NCBI RefSeq assembly: GCF_003002025.1
Contig: NZ_PVZB01000011.1
Location: 1 to 64,000 of the forward strand
Length of the DNA: 64,000 bases
From: Paraburkholderia sp. BL25I1N1
GTDB taxonomy: Bacteria > Pseudomonadota > Gammaproteobacteria > Burkholderiales > Burkholderiaceae
Reading direction: 5' to 3'
Below are positions 38,894-49,085 of this stretch, piece by piece. The notes under the pieces are model-generated. The model did not search any database. It was not told where the DNA came from and worked only from the letters and a program-made list of their open reading frames with translations. Every line of letters starts with the position of its first letter. Position 1 is the first letter of the stretch. The position numbers and the translations under genes are program-made.

Positions 38894-38969
38894 GCGGCAA
38901 AGCGCTCATATAGCAAAGAACGATGGCCAGAATCCACGCTACCGGCAAATCGTGGGGCGCGTAGGGTTG

Positions 38970-40430
38970 CTATTTGACGGCGACCGCTTCGGATTCGCGA
39001 GGTTGCCATCCGCCGCCGAGCGCCTTGAAGGCGGCAACCGCTGCGCGTGCCGATTCCGTTTGCGCCTGCACCCGCTCATCGGAGGCGCGCAGCAGGTTGT
39101 CGTCGGCCTGCAAGACTTCGATCAGGCTGACGACGCCTTTTTGATAGGCCGCGAAGGAGGCGGCTCGCGCCCGGCCGAGCGAGTTCACTCCCTGCGCGAG
39201 TACCGTGGCCTCTTCTTCCCGCTTGACGAGTGCCGAGAACGAGTTCTCGACGTCTTCGGTTGCATGAAGCGCGGCGAGCCGATACGCGGCCAGCATTTCC
39301 CCCTGCTGCCCCTTGGCCTGCTCGACCTGCGCATTGATGCGGCCGAAATCGAACAGACGCCAGCGCAGCCCCAGCACGCCGGCGGCCTGATTGGCGCCGG
39401 TGCTGAACAGGTTGCCGCTGGCCACCGAGGTGGCGCTGCCGAGCAGTCCACTGAGCGACACCTTGGGGTAATACTCGGCGACGGCCACGCCGATGCGCGC
39501 GTTCGATGCAGCCAGGCGACGCTCGGCCACGATCAGGTCGGGCCGGCGCCTGAGCAGCTCTCCCGGGGATCCTGTGTCCGCGATGCGCGGGGCGACCGGG
39601 ATGTCGCCAGTGTCGACCAGTTCGGCTCGATGCGTGCCGGGCTGTGAACCCAGCATTACATCCAGCGCGTTCATCGCTGCATCCAGACCCGCCTCGAGGA
39701 CCGGGACGGATGCCTGAACCTGCGATAGCGCACCTTCAGCCTGGCTCACCTGAAGGTCGGCCGCCAATCCTTTGCTATACAGGAGGTTGATGGTCGAAAG
39801 CAGATTCTGCTGCGTCTGCACCTGCCGTCGGGCGACCGTCAGACGAGCCTGCAAGCCACGAATCGTGATGTAGATATCGGCAGTCTCCGCCGCCACAGCC
39901 AGGCGCGTGGCCGCCGCGCCCGCTTCCGAAGCCTGATATTCGGCAAGTGACGCTTCCCGGCCGCGGCGCAGTCCCCCGAACACGTCCAGTTCCCAGCTCG
40001 CGTTGAAATTGGCCTCATAGTCGTTACCGTAACGGTCGAAATTGGGCGTCGAATTCAGGACCCGCCCCAAGGGGGTCTCTACAGATTGATAGACTCTCGC
40101 CGCCTGGCCGCTGACGTTACCGGAGGGCAGCAACGCGGCAGTCGCCGCCCCGAGGCCCGCGCGCGCCTGAGCGACGCGAGCGGCGGCCTGCGCAAGGTCC
40201 AGGTTTTGTTCCAGCGCGAGCGTAACGAATCGTGTAAGTTGCGGATCGCCGAAGCCGGTCCACCACGTGACAAGGTCGGCACTGGCCGCCGCTTGCCGGT
40301 AATCCACCGCGGCCTGGCCCTGGAAATGGTCCGGCATGGCAACCTTGGGCCGGACATAATCGGGGCCTACTGCGCAGCCTGCCGAGAGGCCGGCGGCCAT
40401 GACGGCGGCAAGGATGTGTACACGTAGCAT
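38970..40430 (-). CDS. NodT/OprM family outer membrane efflux lipoprotein
   Basis: 486 residues. Lipoprotein signal MLRVHILAAVMAAGLSAGC with acylated Cys19, then AVGPDYVRPKVAMPDHF, the typical NodT-family start. Two repeats of the outer-membrane-factor fold follow (LALEQNLDLAQAAARVAQAR; GELLRRRPDLIVAERRLAA). It exports drugs through the outer membrane as the TolC-like partner of the RND pump encoded divergently at 41208-45460. It shares the 40454-40477 operator region with the TetR gene. Confidence 0.92.
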   Translation of the reverse strand: MLRVHILAAVMAAGLSAGCAVGPDYVRPKVAMPDHFQGQAAVDYRQAAASADLVTWWTGFGDPQLTRFVTLALEQNLDLAQAAARVAQARAGLGAATAALLPSGNVSGQAARVYQSVETPLGRVLNSTPNFDRYGNDYEANFNASWELDVFGGLRRGREASLAEYQASEAGAAATRLAVAAETADIYITIRGLQARLTVARRQVQTQQNLLSTINLLYSKGLAADLQVSQAEGALSQVQASVPVLEAGLDAAMNALDVMLGSQPGTHRAELVDTGDIPVAPRIADTGSPGELLRRRPDLIVAERRLAASNARIGVAVAEYYPKVSLSGLLGSATSVASGNLFSTGANQAAGVLGLRWRLFDFGRINAQVEQAKGQQGEMLAAYRLAALHATEDVENSFSALVKREEEATVLAQGVNSLGRARAASFAAYQKGVVSLIEVLQADDNLLRASDERVQAQTESARAAVAAFKALGGGWQPRESEAVAVK

Positions 40431-40453
40431 GAGCGTCTTCGCGAGGTCCAGAT

Positions 40454-40477
40454 GTGACTATAATACCAAATGGTCAC
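40454..40477. promoter_or_regulatory. candidate TetR operator 1
   Basis: GTGACTA-N10-TGGTCAC, 24 bp, between the divergent outer membrane factor and tetR genes. The same arms and spacing recur at 41139-41162, so a shared regulator site is likely. Confidence 0.6.
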
Positions 40478-40505
40478 TAGTTGTCTACTCCTGTATGCTA
40501 TACCC

Positions 40506-41123
40506 ATGAAAAACACCACCACTCCTCCCACCCCATCGCGCGGCCCAGCGGACCACGAAGTGCGGGACCAGATCGTCGGCGCCGCCACGGAGCACTTCAG
40601 CCGGTATGGCTACGAGAAAACGACGGTCTCCGACCTCGCGAAAGCCATCGGTTTTTCGAAGGCCTACATCTACAAGTTCTTCGAGTCCAAGCAGGCCATC
40701 GGCGAGATGATCTGCGCGAACTGCCTGAACGAGATCGAAACCGAGGTCAGGGCGGCCGTCGCACAGACCGATCTGCCGCCAGAAAAGCTGCGGCGGATGT
40801 TCAGCGTATTCACCGACGCGAGCCTTCGGCTTTTTTTCCAGGACCGTAAGCTCTACGAGATTGCCGCATCGGCTGCCACGGAGAACTGGCAGGCGGTAGT
40901 TTCGTACGAGGCGCGCATCCAGAAGCTGCTTCAGGACGTCCTGCAAGAGGGCAGACAAAACGGAGACTTCGAGCGCAAAACGCCTCTCGATGAGACCGCG
41001 ATGGCGATCTATCTGGTGATGCGCCCCTACCTCAACCCATTGCTACTGCAGTACAGCTTCGATTACACCAAGGTCGCCCCTGCGCAACTGTCCAGTCTTG
41101 TGCTCCGCAGTCTGTCGCCTTGA
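40506..41123 (+). CDS. TetR family repressor of the RND efflux genes
   Basis: 205 residues from the ATG at 40506 (MKNTTTPPTPSRG). Helix-turn-helix: EHFSRYGYEKTTVSDLAKA, IGFSKAYIYKFFESKQAI. The C-terminal helical domain has RMFSVFTDASLRLFFQD. An upstream in-frame GTG-type reading from 40470 would overlap operator 1, so the later ATG is preferred. It is flanked on both sides by matching 24-bp dyads, one facing the outer membrane factor and one facing the adaptor-pump operon, indicating local repression of all three pump parts. Confidence 0.9.
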   Translation: MKNTTTPPTPSRGPADHEVRDQIVGAATEHFSRYGYEKTTVSDLAKAIGFSKAYIYKFFESKQAIGEMICANCLNEIETEVRAAVAQTDLPPEKLRRMFSVFTDASLRLFFQDRKLYEIAASAATENWQAVVSYEARIQKLLQDVLQEGRQNGDFERKTPLDETAMAIYLVMRPYLNPLLLQYSFDYTKVAPAQLSSLVLRSLSP

Positions 41124-41138
41124 CGGAAATTCTCCATT

Positions 41139-41162
41139 GTGACCATTGACTAATTTGGTCAC
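41139..41162. promoter_or_regulatory. candidate TetR operator 2
   Basis: GTGACCA-N10-TGGTCAC, 24 bp, just after tetR and 46 bp before the adaptor gene. Matches operator 1 at 40454 in both arms and in spacing; probably controls the adaptor-permease operon. Confidence 0.6.
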
Positions 41163-41207
41163 AAGAACCACAATGAAAGCCCCGATCACTCCGTCTATGG
41201 GTCTTTC

Positions 41208-42323
41208 ATGCTCCGGCGTCGCCTTGCTACCTCTACAGTCGTCTGTGCAGTGCCACTTGCGCTAGTCGCCTGCGGCGCAAAAGCACCGTCCGATCCGCGC
41301 ACCGAGGCGCCCCTGGTGCGCACCGCCATCGCTCAGGCGGCGATCCCCGCCTCCCGTTCGTTTACCGGAACCGTCGCCGCGCGCGTGCAGAGCGATCTCG
41401 GATTTCGCGTCTCCGGCAAGGTGCTGGAGCGGCTGGTGGATGCCGGGCAAACCGTCAAGCGTGGTCAGCCGCTGATGCGCATCGATCCCATCGATCTAAG
41501 GCTTGCCGCGCAGGCCCGGCAGGACGCGGTCACCGCCGCGCGAGCCCGGGCGCAGCAGACCTCGCAGGACGAAGAGCGCTACCGCGACCTGCGCGGCACC
41601 GGCGCGATATCGGCATCGGCCTATGACCAGATCAAGGCGGCGGCCGATGCCGCCAAAGCTCAGCTCAGTGCGGCCGAAGCGGACGCCGGCGTCGCGCGCA
41701 ATGCGACGGGTTATGCCGGGCTGGTAGCGGACGGCGATGGCGTCGTGATGGAAACGCTGGCGGAACCGGGCCAGGTCGTCAGCGCCGGACAGCCCGTGGT
41801 GCGCCTGGCTCACGCCGGGCGCCGCGAGGCTGTGATCCAGTTACCCGAAACCTTGCGCCCCGCCGTCGGTTCGGTCGCCCAGGCCACGCTGTTCGGCAAC
41901 GGCGGCGCGAGCGTACCGGCGACGCTGCGCCAGCTCTCGGAGGCGGCGGATGCACGTACCCGGACCTTCGAAGCGCGGTATGTGCTGCAAGGAGAACTGG
42001 CCGACGCCCCACTGGGCGCCACGGTGACGGTCCAGATTCCGGATGCGCGTTCCGCGGTCCCAGGCGGTTTACAGGTGCCGATCGGCGCGCTGTTCGACGC
42101 GGGCAAGGGACCAGGGGTGTGGGTCATCAACGGCGAACCTGCAAAGGTTTTCTGGCGGCCGGTTACTGTCGAACATCTTGACGACGATAGCGCCCGCGTC
42201 GCCGGCAAGATCACGCAAGGCGACCGGATCGTCGCGCTCGGCGCGCAACTGCTGCGCGAAGGGGAGCAGGTCCGGGTGACGAGTCAAGCCGTCGCCGTCG
42301 CTTCCGAGGGAGTCCGTCCGTGA
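41208..42323 (+). CDS. RND efflux periplasmic adaptor (membrane fusion protein)
   Basis: 371 residues. Lipoprotein signal ending in LVACG (Cys at residue 22). HlyD/AcrA-type lipoyl half motifs LGFRVSGKVLERLVDAGQT and VVMETLAEPGQVVSAGQPV flank a coiled-coil hairpin (about residues 105-155). Bridges pump and outer membrane channel. Overlaps the permease GTG by 4 bp. Confidence 0.93.
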   Translation: MLRRRLATSTVVCAVPLALVACGAKAPSDPRTEAPLVRTAIAQAAIPASRSFTGTVAARVQSDLGFRVSGKVLERLVDAGQTVKRGQPLMRIDPIDLRLAAQARQDAVTAARARAQQTSQDEERYRDLRGTGAISASAYDQIKAAADAAKAQLSAAEADAGVARNATGYAGLVADGDGVVMETLAEPGQVVSAGQPVVRLAHAGRREAVIQLPETLRPAVGSVAQATLFGNGGASVPATLRQLSEAADARTRTFEARYVLQGELADAPLGATVTVQIPDARSAVPGGLQVPIGALFDAGKGPGVWVINGEPAKVFWRPVTVEHLDDDSARVAGKITQGDRIVALGAQLLREGEQVRVTSQAVAVASEGVRP

Positions 42324-45300
42324 GCGAAGGCCGTTTCAACCTGTCGGCGCTCGCTGTCCGCGAGCGCTCCATTACCCTGTTCCTGATCTGCCTGATCTCG
42401 CTGGCGGGCCTCGTTTCGTTCTTCAAGCTGGGCCGGGCGGAAGACCCCGCGTTCACGGTCAAGGTGATGACCATCATCACCGCCTGGCCGGGAGCCACGG
42501 CGCAGGAAATGCACGATCAGGTCGCCGAGAAGATCGAAAAGCGCATGCAGGAGCTGCGCTGGTACGACCGGACCGAAACCTACACACGGCCTGGGCTGGC
42601 CTTTACGACCTTGACCTTGCTCGACAGCACGCCGCCTTCGGAAGTGCAGGAGCAGTTCTACCAGGCCCGGAAAAAAATTAGCGACGAGGCGGCCAACCTT
42701 CCGTCTGGCGTGATCGGACCGCTGGTCAACGACGAATATGCCGATGTCACCTTCGCGCTGTTCGCGTTGAAGGCGAAGGGCGAGCCGCAGCGCCTGCTCG
42801 TGCGCGATGCCGAGACGCTGCGCCAACGGTTGCTGCATGTGCCGGGCGTGAAGAAGGTCGACATCATCGGCGAGCAGTCGGAGCGGATCTATATCCAGCT
42901 CTCACATGACCGGCTGGCCACGCTGGGCGTGAGCCCCCAGGACGTATTCGCCGCACTCAACGGTCAGAACGCCCTGACGCCGGCCGGCTCCGTGGAGACC
43001 AAAGGTCCGGAGGTGTTCATTCGCCTGGACGGTGCCTTTGACAACCTGCAGAAAATCCGCGACACGCCGGTCGTCGCGCAGGGCCGCACGTTGAAGCTGT
43101 CGGACATTGCCACGGTTACGCGTGGTTATGAAGATCCGGCGACGTTCATGATCCGCAACGACGGCGAACCCGCACTGCTGCTGGGCATCGTCATGCGCGA
43201 AGGCTGGAACGGGCTCGATCTCGGCAAGGCGCTGGACGGCGAGGTCGGCGCCGTCAACGCCGGGCTGCCGCTGGGCATGAGCCTGACCAAAGTCACCGAT
43301 CAGGCCGTCAACATTCATTCGGCGGTCGACGAGTTCATGGTGAAGTTTTTCGTCGCGCTGCTGGTGGTCATGCTGGTGAGCTTTGTCAGCATGGGCTGGC
43401 GTGTCGGCCTGGTCGTTGCCGCGGCCGTACCGCTGACACTCGCGGTCGTGTTCGTCGTGATGGCGGCAACCGGCAAAAACTTTGACCGCATCACGTTGGG
43501 GTGCCTGATCCTGGCGCTCGGCCTGCTGGTGGACGACGCGATCATCGCGATTGAAATGATGGTGGTGAAGATGGAGGAAGGCTACAGCCGCATCGCCGCC
43601 TCCGCCTACGCGTGGAGTCATACGGCCGCCCCGATGCTGGCGGGCACGCTGGTGACCGCCGTCGGTTTCATGCCCAACGGCTTCGCGCGCTCCACGGCCG
43701 GCGAATACACCAGCAATATGTTCTGGATCGTCGGCATTGCGTTGATCGCATCGTGGGTCGTCGCGGTGGTCTTCACGCCCTATCTGGGTGTGAAGATGCT
43801 GCCCGACTTCAAAAAGGTCGAAGGCGGTCACGACGCGATCTACGACACGCCGCGCTACAACCGCTTCCGTCAGTTGCTCACGCGCGTCATCGCGCGCAAA
43901 TGGTTGGTTGCCGGTTCGGTCGTGGGCCTCTTCGTCCTGGCCATCCTCGGCATGGGCGTGGTCAAAAAACAGTTTTTCCCGATCTCCGACCGTCCGGAAG
44001 TGCTGGTCGAAGTGCAGATGCCCTATGGCACGTCGATCTCGCAAACCAGCGCCGCCACGACGAAGGTCGAAGCGTGGCTAGCGAAGCAGAAGGAAGCCAG
44101 GATCGTCACCGCGTACGTCGGGCAAGGCGCGCCCCGCTTTTACCTGGCGATGGGACCGGAACTGCCCGATCCGTCGTTTGCCAAGATCGTAGTGCGAACG
44201 GACAGCCAGGATGAACGCGACGCATTGAAGCAGCGACTGCGTCAAGCAGTCGCCAACGGTCTAGCCTCCGAGGCGCGCGTGCGGGTCACGCAACTCGTAT
44301 TCGGTCCGTATTCGCCATACCCGGTCGCCTACCGTATCTCCGGTCCCGACCCGGACAAGCTGCGCGGTATTGCGGGAGAAGTTGAGCAGGGCATGGAGGC
44401 CAGCCCGATGATGCGCACGGTCAACGCTGACTGGGGTACGCGCTCGCCCACGCTGCACTTCACGTTGCAGCAGGATCGTTTGCAGGCGGTGGGGCTGACG
44501 TCCAGCACCGTGGCGCAGCAACTGCAATTCCTCCTTACCGGCGTGCCTGTCACCGCCGTGCGTGAGGATATTCGAACGGTGCAAGTCGTCGCGCGTTCGG
44601 CCGGCGATGTGCGTCTCGACCCGGCACGGCTCGGCGACTTCACGCTGGCCGGCGCGAACGGGCAACGCATTCCGCTATCGCAGGTGGGCAAGGTGGACGT
44701 GCGCATGGAGGAGCCGATCATGCGCTGGCGCGATCGTGTGCCGACGATCACGGTACGCGGCGACATTGCCGACAATCTGCAGCCGCCGGACGTATCGACT
44801 GCAATCACTAGGCAGTTGCAACCTGTCATCGCCAGGCTTCCGCCCGGCTACCGTATCGAAGAGGCGGGCTCCATCGAGGAATCGGCTAAAGCGACGAAAG
44901 CGATGTTGCCGCTCTTCCCCATCATGCTGGCAGTTACGCTCATCATCATCATTTTCCAGGTGCGCTCGATCTCCGCAATGGTGATGGTGTTCCTCACGAG
45001 CCCGCTCGGTTTGATCGGCGTGGTGCCGACGCTGATTCTGTTCCGGCAGCCGTTCGGCATCAACGCGTTGGTCGGACTCATCGCGCTGTCGGGGATTCTG
45101 ATGCGAAACACGCTGATCCTGATTGGGCAGATTCACCAGAATGAGCACGCCGGACTGGATCCGTTCCATGCCGTTGTCGAAGCCACCGTGCAGCGTGCCC
45201 GCCCGGTGATCCTGACCGCCATGGCGGCGGTTCTTGCGTTCATTCCGCTGACGCATTCGGTGTTCTGGGGAACCCTTGCGTACACGCTGATCGGCGGCAC

Positions 45301-45460
45301 TTTTGCAGGAACGATTCTGACCCTGGTCTTCCTGCCGGCCATGTATTCGATCTGGTTCAGGATCAGGCCCGACCATGCCGCAGGTTCGCAACAAGGCCGG
45401 CATGAGCGGACATCGCCTTCCGAACAGTTGCCACAGGATGCGCTCGACGTGCGCGGCTAA
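42320..45460 (+). CDS. RND family multidrug efflux permease
   Basis: 1046 residues from a GTG start that overlaps the adaptor stop. Twelve-helix AcrB-like layout: TM1 [19 protein letters not shown], a first periplasmic loop, TM2-6 ([19 protein letters not shown]...), a second loop, and TM7-12 ending [11 protein letters not shown]. The TM4 proton-relay acids are in [15 protein letters not shown]. Proton-driven drug antiporter that works with the divergent outer membrane factor. The substrate cannot be read from sequence. Confidence 0.94.
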   Translation: MSEGRFNLSALAVRERSITLFLICLISLAGLVSFFKLGRAEDPAFTVKVMTIITAWPGATAQEMHDQVAEKIEKRMQELRWYDRTETYTRPGLAFTTLTLLDSTPPSEVQEQFYQARKKISDEAANLPSGVIGPLVNDEYADVTFALFALKAKGEPQRLLVRDAETLRQRLLHVPGVKKVDIIGEQSERIYIQLSHDRLATLGVSPQDVFAALNGQNALTPAGSVETKGPEVFIRLDGAFDNLQKIRDTPVVAQGRTLKLSDIATVTRGYEDPATFMIRNDGEPALLLGIVMREGWNGLDLGKALDGEVGAVNAGLPLGMSLTKVTDQAVNIHSAVDEFMVKFFVALLVVMLVSFVSMGWRVGLVVAAAVPLTLAVVFVVMAATGKNFDRITLGCLILALGLLVDDAIIAIEMMVVKMEEGYSRIAASAYAWSHTAAPMLAGTLVTAVGFMPNGFARSTAGEYTSNMFWIVGIALIASWVVAVVFTPYLGVKMLPDFKKVEGGHDAIYDTPRYNRFRQLLTRVIARKWLVAGSVVGLFVLAILGMGVVKKQFFPISDRPEVLVEVQMPYGTSISQTSAATTKVEAWLAKQKEARIVTAYVGQGAPRFYLAMGPELPDPSFAKIVVRTDSQDERDALKQRLRQAVANGLASEARVRVTQLVFGPYSPYPVAYRISGPDPDKLRGIAGEVEQGMEASPMMRTVNADWGTRSPTLHFTLQQDRLQAVGLTSSTVAQQLQFLLTGVPVTAVREDIRTVQVVARSAGDVRLDPARLGDFTLAGANGQRIPLSQVGKVDVRMEEPIMRWRDRVPTITVRGDIADNLQPPDVSTAITRQLQPVIARLPPGYRIEEAGSIEESAKATKAMLPLFPIMLAVTLIIIIFQVRSISAMVMVFLTSPLGLIGVVPTLILFRQPFGINALVGLIALSGILMRNTLILIGQIHQNEHAGLDPFHAVVEATVQRARPVILTAMAAVLAFIPLTHSVFWGTLAYTLIGGTFAGTILTLVFLPAMYSIWFRIRPDHAAGSQQGRHERTSPSEQLPQDALDVRG

Positions 45461-45495
45461 AACACAATCAATTCACTGTATCGAAGGAAATTGCA

Positions 45496-46302
45496 ATGTC
45501 GAACTCTACCGTTGTCGTCGTGACCGGTGTGTCATCCGGTATCGGACGCGCCACCGCCGAGAAGTTTGCCAGCCGCGGTTGCCGCGTGTTCGGCACCGTG
45601 CGAAGCATCGCAAAAGCGACGCCTATCTCCGGCGTCGAGCTTGTCGAGATGGATGTTCGCGACGATGCCTCTGTTCAATCCGGACTCCAGATCATCTTCG
45701 ATCGCGCGGGGCGTATCGATGTACTCGTCAACAATGCGGGAACGAGTCTGATCGGTGCGGTGGAGGAGGCCTCGGTTACCGAGGCTGCGGCGCTGTTCGA
45801 CACCAATGTATTCAGCATCCTGCGCACAATACGCGCGGTACTTCCCCACATGCGGGCACAACGTGGCGGAAGGATCGTCAATGTCAGTTCGGTGCTCGGC
45901 TTTTTACCGGCTCCGTATATGGGTCTTTATTCGGCGTCCAAGCATGCCGTCGAGGGGCTGACCGAAACCCTGGATCATGAAGTGCGTCAGTTCGGCATAC
46001 GCGCAACGGTGGTCGAGCCGTCCTTTACCAGAACCAATCTCGACATCAATGCGCCCCAGGCGGGTTCGAAAATCGCCGACTATGACCGCGAGCGTGCCCT
46101 TGCATCGAGCGCAGTCGTGAACAGTGTCAAAGGTGCGCCCGAGCCCGAGGGCGTGGCAAACACCATTGTCGAAGCGGCGCTTGGCGTCTGGCGGATGCGT
46201 CGCACGCCTGCCGGACAGGCGTCGTTGCTGAGCAAGTTGCGCCGCTTCATGCCCGCTGGTCCCGTCGATTCAAGCTTGAGAAAAACGTTCGGACTTGGTT
46301 GA
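45496..46302 (+). CDS. short-chain dehydrogenase/reductase
   Basis: 268 residues, classical [19 protein letters not shown] (cofactor TGxxxGIG) at residues 11-26, NNAGTS near 80, the catalytic Ser in [13 protein letters not shown], and [11 protein letters not shown] (YxxxK). AAGGAA precedes the ATG at 45496. It follows the pump permease by 35 bp in the same direction and may be co-transcribed with it. Substrate unknown. Confidence 0.88.
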   Translation: MSNSTVVVVTGVSSGIGRATAEKFASRGCRVFGTVRSIAKATPISGVELVEMDVRDDASVQSGLQIIFDRAGRIDVLVNNAGTSLIGAVEEASVTEAAALFDTNVFSILRTIRAVLPHMRAQRGGRIVNVSSVLGFLPAPYMGLYSASKHAVEGLTETLDHEVRQFGIRATVVEPSFTRTNLDINAPQAGSKIADYDRERALASSAVVNSVKGAPEPEGVANTIVEAALGVWRMRRTPAGQASLLSKLRRFMPAGPVDSSLRKTFGLG

Positions 46303-46527
46303 AGCGCTCGTCCGCGCGTCACACGGTGACCAGGGTTCGACGAGCCCCTGTTTTTGAACGCCCCATTTTAGTTAAAACGATCAGTGTGAATCACACACGT
46401 GAAGCTCGATGGGTTCGCGTCTCAACGAGGTAAGTAACCGCACTAACGCGCCTGCCCGCGATATCGGCGTACTCAGTTTGACCCAACCGATTGGCTGTTG
46501 TTATTGTTGTTGGATTCATCGCCAGCT

Positions 46528-46929
46528 TCAGCTTTTAGGTTCGGAGGCCCGCGCCAGTGCAAGTGTGTCGATGTACTCCCGGATCTTCCTTACTTTGCCA
46601 TTCTGAATGGTGATGGCGAAGACCCAATGGTCTTCAAAACTCCTGTTCGTGGCTTTGATTCTGCCCGTGGCGAAGCCGACGGCCAGAACCCTGTCGTCCT
46701 GCGCTACAAATTCAGGGGGCTTTGGGTATGACGTTTCCACCGTTTCCGAAGCTTTCTGAAGCAAATCCGCCAATCCGGCGTGTCTGCGATGCGTACCGGC
46801 CAGCGGCCACTCGCCCGGAATGATCCACTCAATGTTTTCGGCAGAAATCGCCAGCAGACCTTGCTTATCGCCGCGGCCCATTGCTGCAAAAAAATCCTTC
46901 ACAATCTGGACATTCTCTTGCGTGCTCAT
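46528..46929 (-). CDS. SnoaL-like (NTF2 superfamily) protein
   Basis: 133 residues from ATG 46929 (MSTQENVQIVKDFFAAMGRGD), with GGAGAG 9 bp upstream; the longer frame to 46989 lacks a ribosome site. The conical NTF2-like fold is indicated by the pattern DFFAAMGRGDKQGLLAISA, WIIPGEWPLAGTHR, and WVFAITIQNGKVRKIREYI. These small enzymes or binding proteins act on varied organic substrates. It heads a minus-strand run of oxidoreductases. Role unknown. Confidence 0.8.
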   Translation of the reverse strand: MSTQENVQIVKDFFAAMGRGDKQGLLAISAENIEWIIPGEWPLAGTHRRHAGLADLLQKASETVETSYPKPPEFVAQDDRVLAVGFATGRIKATNRSFEDHWVFAITIQNGKVRKIREYIDTLALARASEPKS

Positions 46930-47149
46930 CGAACTCTCTCCATTACTGTTGCATCGGATACGATCGAAATAGACCCGCGACTGAAGCAAGCGAGGGAACG
47001 ATCGCGTCCCTGAAGTCGGACAGTCTCTATTCCCTCGACCCGCGACAGGTTTTCCGGGTTGAACGACGTGAGAGACGTGTGCCCCTCAATAAGGCGGTGG
47101 CCGCCGTTTGTCCGCGAGCCAGGATCGCATAAAGATTCGCGATAACGAT

Positions 47150-47752
47150 TTATCGGTCGAACTTGACCAGGTCCTTGAAGATCAGTTGACCCCAGCTATT
47201 TCCGCGCGCCTGCACAAGCAGTCCACCTTCGGAAAGCCCACCAAGTTTGATCGGCGAGAAACCGAGATTTTCCGCAAGCGCACCGATCTCCGCTGCGGCG
47301 CCGTCATCGTCGCTCGCGAGGAACACGACTCTCCTGCCACCATGCACGGCCGGATCCTGTTCAAGTACAGCAGCGCCCAGATGATTGAAACCCTTGACCA
47401 GTCTTGCGCCAGTGAAGGCGTGCGCGACGACCCTGGAAGAGGGCTGTCCTCCCAGTTCCTCAGGAGGCACGCCGTAGGCATTGGTCACATCGACGATGGT
47501 CTTCCCCTGCCAGGTGGGCAGCGCTTTCGCGACATCCGGGTGCGACTCGAAACGGACAGCCAAAAAGATGACGTCCGCCTTGACGGCTTCCGCCAGCTTT
47601 TTGGGAATGATCTCAGGTCCGATTGCGGCCGCAGCGGATGCAAAGCTTTCCGGGTCGCGAGTGGTCGCAACGGATACTTCCATGCCGTTGCGGGCAAACG
47701 CCTTGGCCAAGGCCTGGCCGATCTTGCCGAAGCCGATGATTGCGTAGCTCAT
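47150..47752 (-). CDS. F420-dependent-reductase-like NAD(P)-binding oxidoreductase, copy 1
   Basis: 200 residues. Rossmann start MSYAIIGFGKIGQALAKAF, then DVIFLAVRFESHPDV and IVDVTNAYG, the form of NPD-type 'NADP oxidoreductase, coenzyme F420-dependent' proteins (NADPH:F420 reductase family members in non-F420 organisms). It shares order and direction with the SDR at 47820, 67 bp away, and has a distant paralogue at 49086-49706. Substrate unknown. Confidence 0.85.
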   Translation of the reverse strand: MSYAIIGFGKIGQALAKAFARNGMEVSVATTRDPESFASAAAAIGPEIIPKKLAEAVKADVIFLAVRFESHPDVAKALPTWQGKTIVDVTNAYGVPPEELGGQPSSRVVAHAFTGARLVKGFNHLGAAVLEQDPAVHGGRRVVFLASDDDGAAAEIGALAENLGFSPIKLGGLSEGGLLVQARGNSWGQLIFKDLVKFDR

Positions 47753-47819
47753 AGATTTTCCTTTGGTTTACCGAGCCCTACGGCGCTCCGGATCGAGTGG
47801 AGCGCCGTAGGGCGTAGCG

Positions 47820-48554
47820 TCAGATTTGCGCCAGGCCGCCGTCGACGGCGACCTCGCTGGCGGTCATGAAGCTGCTGTCCGGCGACGCGAGGAAGGCGGC
47901 CACCGCTGCGATCTCCGCCGGATCGGCCATGCGCTGGAGCGGAGTCATCGAGGCGAAGACCTTCTGGCCTTCCTCGCCTAGCGCTTCCTTCGCGAGTTCG
48001 GTCGCCGTTGCCCCGGGCGACAGCACGTTCACGCGGATGCCGGTGCCCTTCAGTTCCTCTGCCCAAGTCCGGGCGAGGTTGCGCACGGCCGCCTTGCTCG
48101 CGCTGTAGGCGCTCATTGCCGGGGCGCCCGTGGTGCCGGCGCTCGATCCGGTCAGGATTATCGAACCGCCTTCGCCCATCAGCGGCAGCGCCTGCTGGAC
48201 CGTGAAGATCGTGCCTTTCACATTGGTGTCGAAGGTTTCGTCGATGTGCTCGGCGGTGATCTTGCCGAGCGCAAGCTGGCTTCCTGCCCCGGCATTGGCG
48301 AAGACGATGTCCAAGCTTGCGCGCTCGGTCTTCACCGCCGCGTAGAGTCGGGCGAGGTCGGCCTCTTCCGAGACCGAGCCCTTCACCGCGCGGGCATTAG
48401 GCCCGAGCTCGGCCAGAGCGGCGTCGAGCGCTTCCTGCCGGCGGCCGAAGATGAAGACGAAGGCGCCTTCCTCGATAAAGCGCTTTGCTGCGGCGCGGCC
48501 GATGCCGGTAGCGCCGCCGGTGATCACTGCGGTCTTTCCATTCAACCTGGTCAT
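47820..48554 (-). CDS. SDR family oxidoreductase in HxlR cassette 1
   Basis: 244 residues from ATG 48554 (MTRLNGKTAVITGG); AAGGAAGG lies about 9 bp upstream. An ATG at 48563 would sit too close to it. Motifs: TGGATGIGRAAAKRF, NAGAGS, LTGSSAG with catalytic Ser, YSASKAAVRN with YxxxK. Divergent from an HxlR regulator whose gene is preceded by paired direct repeats, so it is probably induced through that regulator. Confidence 0.9.
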   Translation of the reverse strand: MTRLNGKTAVITGGATGIGRAAAKRFIEEGAFVFIFGRRQEALDAALAELGPNARAVKGSVSEEADLARLYAAVKTERASLDIVFANAGAGSQLALGKITAEHIDETFDTNVKGTIFTVQQALPLMGEGGSIILTGSSAGTTGAPAMSAYSASKAAVRNLARTWAEELKGTGIRVNVLSPGATATELAKEALGEEGQKVFASMTPLQRMADPAEIAAVAAFLASPDSSFMTASEVAVDGGLAQI

Positions 48555-48610
48555 GAGGTGCATCCTTCCTTGGAGTTGTACGGAAGCAGGGGAACTGCTT
48601 ACTTGAGACG

Positions 48611-48659
48611 AGTATGCAGTTCTGATAACCTAAGAACAAGTATGCACCTTTTGGTAACC
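48611..48659. promoter_or_regulatory. direct-repeat operator of HxlR cassette 1
   Basis: AGTATGCA followed by a variable stretch and GRTAACC occurs at 48611-48630 and again at 48639-48659, a 28-bp period, in the divergent SDR/hxlR intergenic region. The repeats are seen; binding is inference. Confidence 0.45.
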
Positions 48660-48665
48660 ACGAAA

Positions 48666-49034
48666 ATGACTGACTGTTCTCAAAACTGCGGCGGGCGCTA
48701 CTCCTACGGGCTGGCCGCCACCCTCAGCATCATCTCGGGCAAGTGGAAGCCGCTGATCCTGTACTTCCTGCTCGACGGCCCGAAGCGCTACGGCGAGCTC
48801 AAGCGCAACGTCCACGGCGTGAGCGCCAAGGTGCTGATCCAGCAATTGAAGGAACTGGAGGCCGATCATGTGCTGGCGCGGACCGACTACAAGGAGGTGC
48901 CACCGCGCGTGGACTACGCGCTGACCCCGCTCGGCCGCAGTCTGGCCGACAAGATTGTCCCGCTGTGTACCTGGGGCACCGAGAACATGGCGGAAATGGT
49001 GAGCATGCTTGCCGAGCGGGACCGGTTGCTTTAG
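48666..49034 (+). CDS. HxlR family transcriptional regulator, cassette 1
   Basis: 122 residues from ATG 48666 (MTDCSQNCGGRYSYGLAAT). Winged helix of the HxlR type: SIISGKWKPLILYFLLDG, KRYGELKRNVHGVSAKVLI, LEADHVLARTDYKEVPPRV, YALTPLGRSL. Two cysteines near the start (positions 4 and 8) could sense electrophiles or quinones, as in YodB-like members. Divergent from the SDR gene at 47820. Confidence 0.9.
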   Translation: MTDCSQNCGGRYSYGLAATLSIISGKWKPLILYFLLDGPKRYGELKRNVHGVSAKVLIQQLKELEADHVLARTDYKEVPPRVDYALTPLGRSLADKIVPLCTWGTENMAEMVSMLAERDRLL

Positions 49035-49085
49035 CGGGATGCTGAAGAACCGTGGAGTTGGACGGCCCTCCGCGTTGGCGTTGAT

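Noticed and set aside
42902-44044. 380-residue open frame opposite the RND permease
   Set aside because: His/Asp/Arg-rich shadow without family features.
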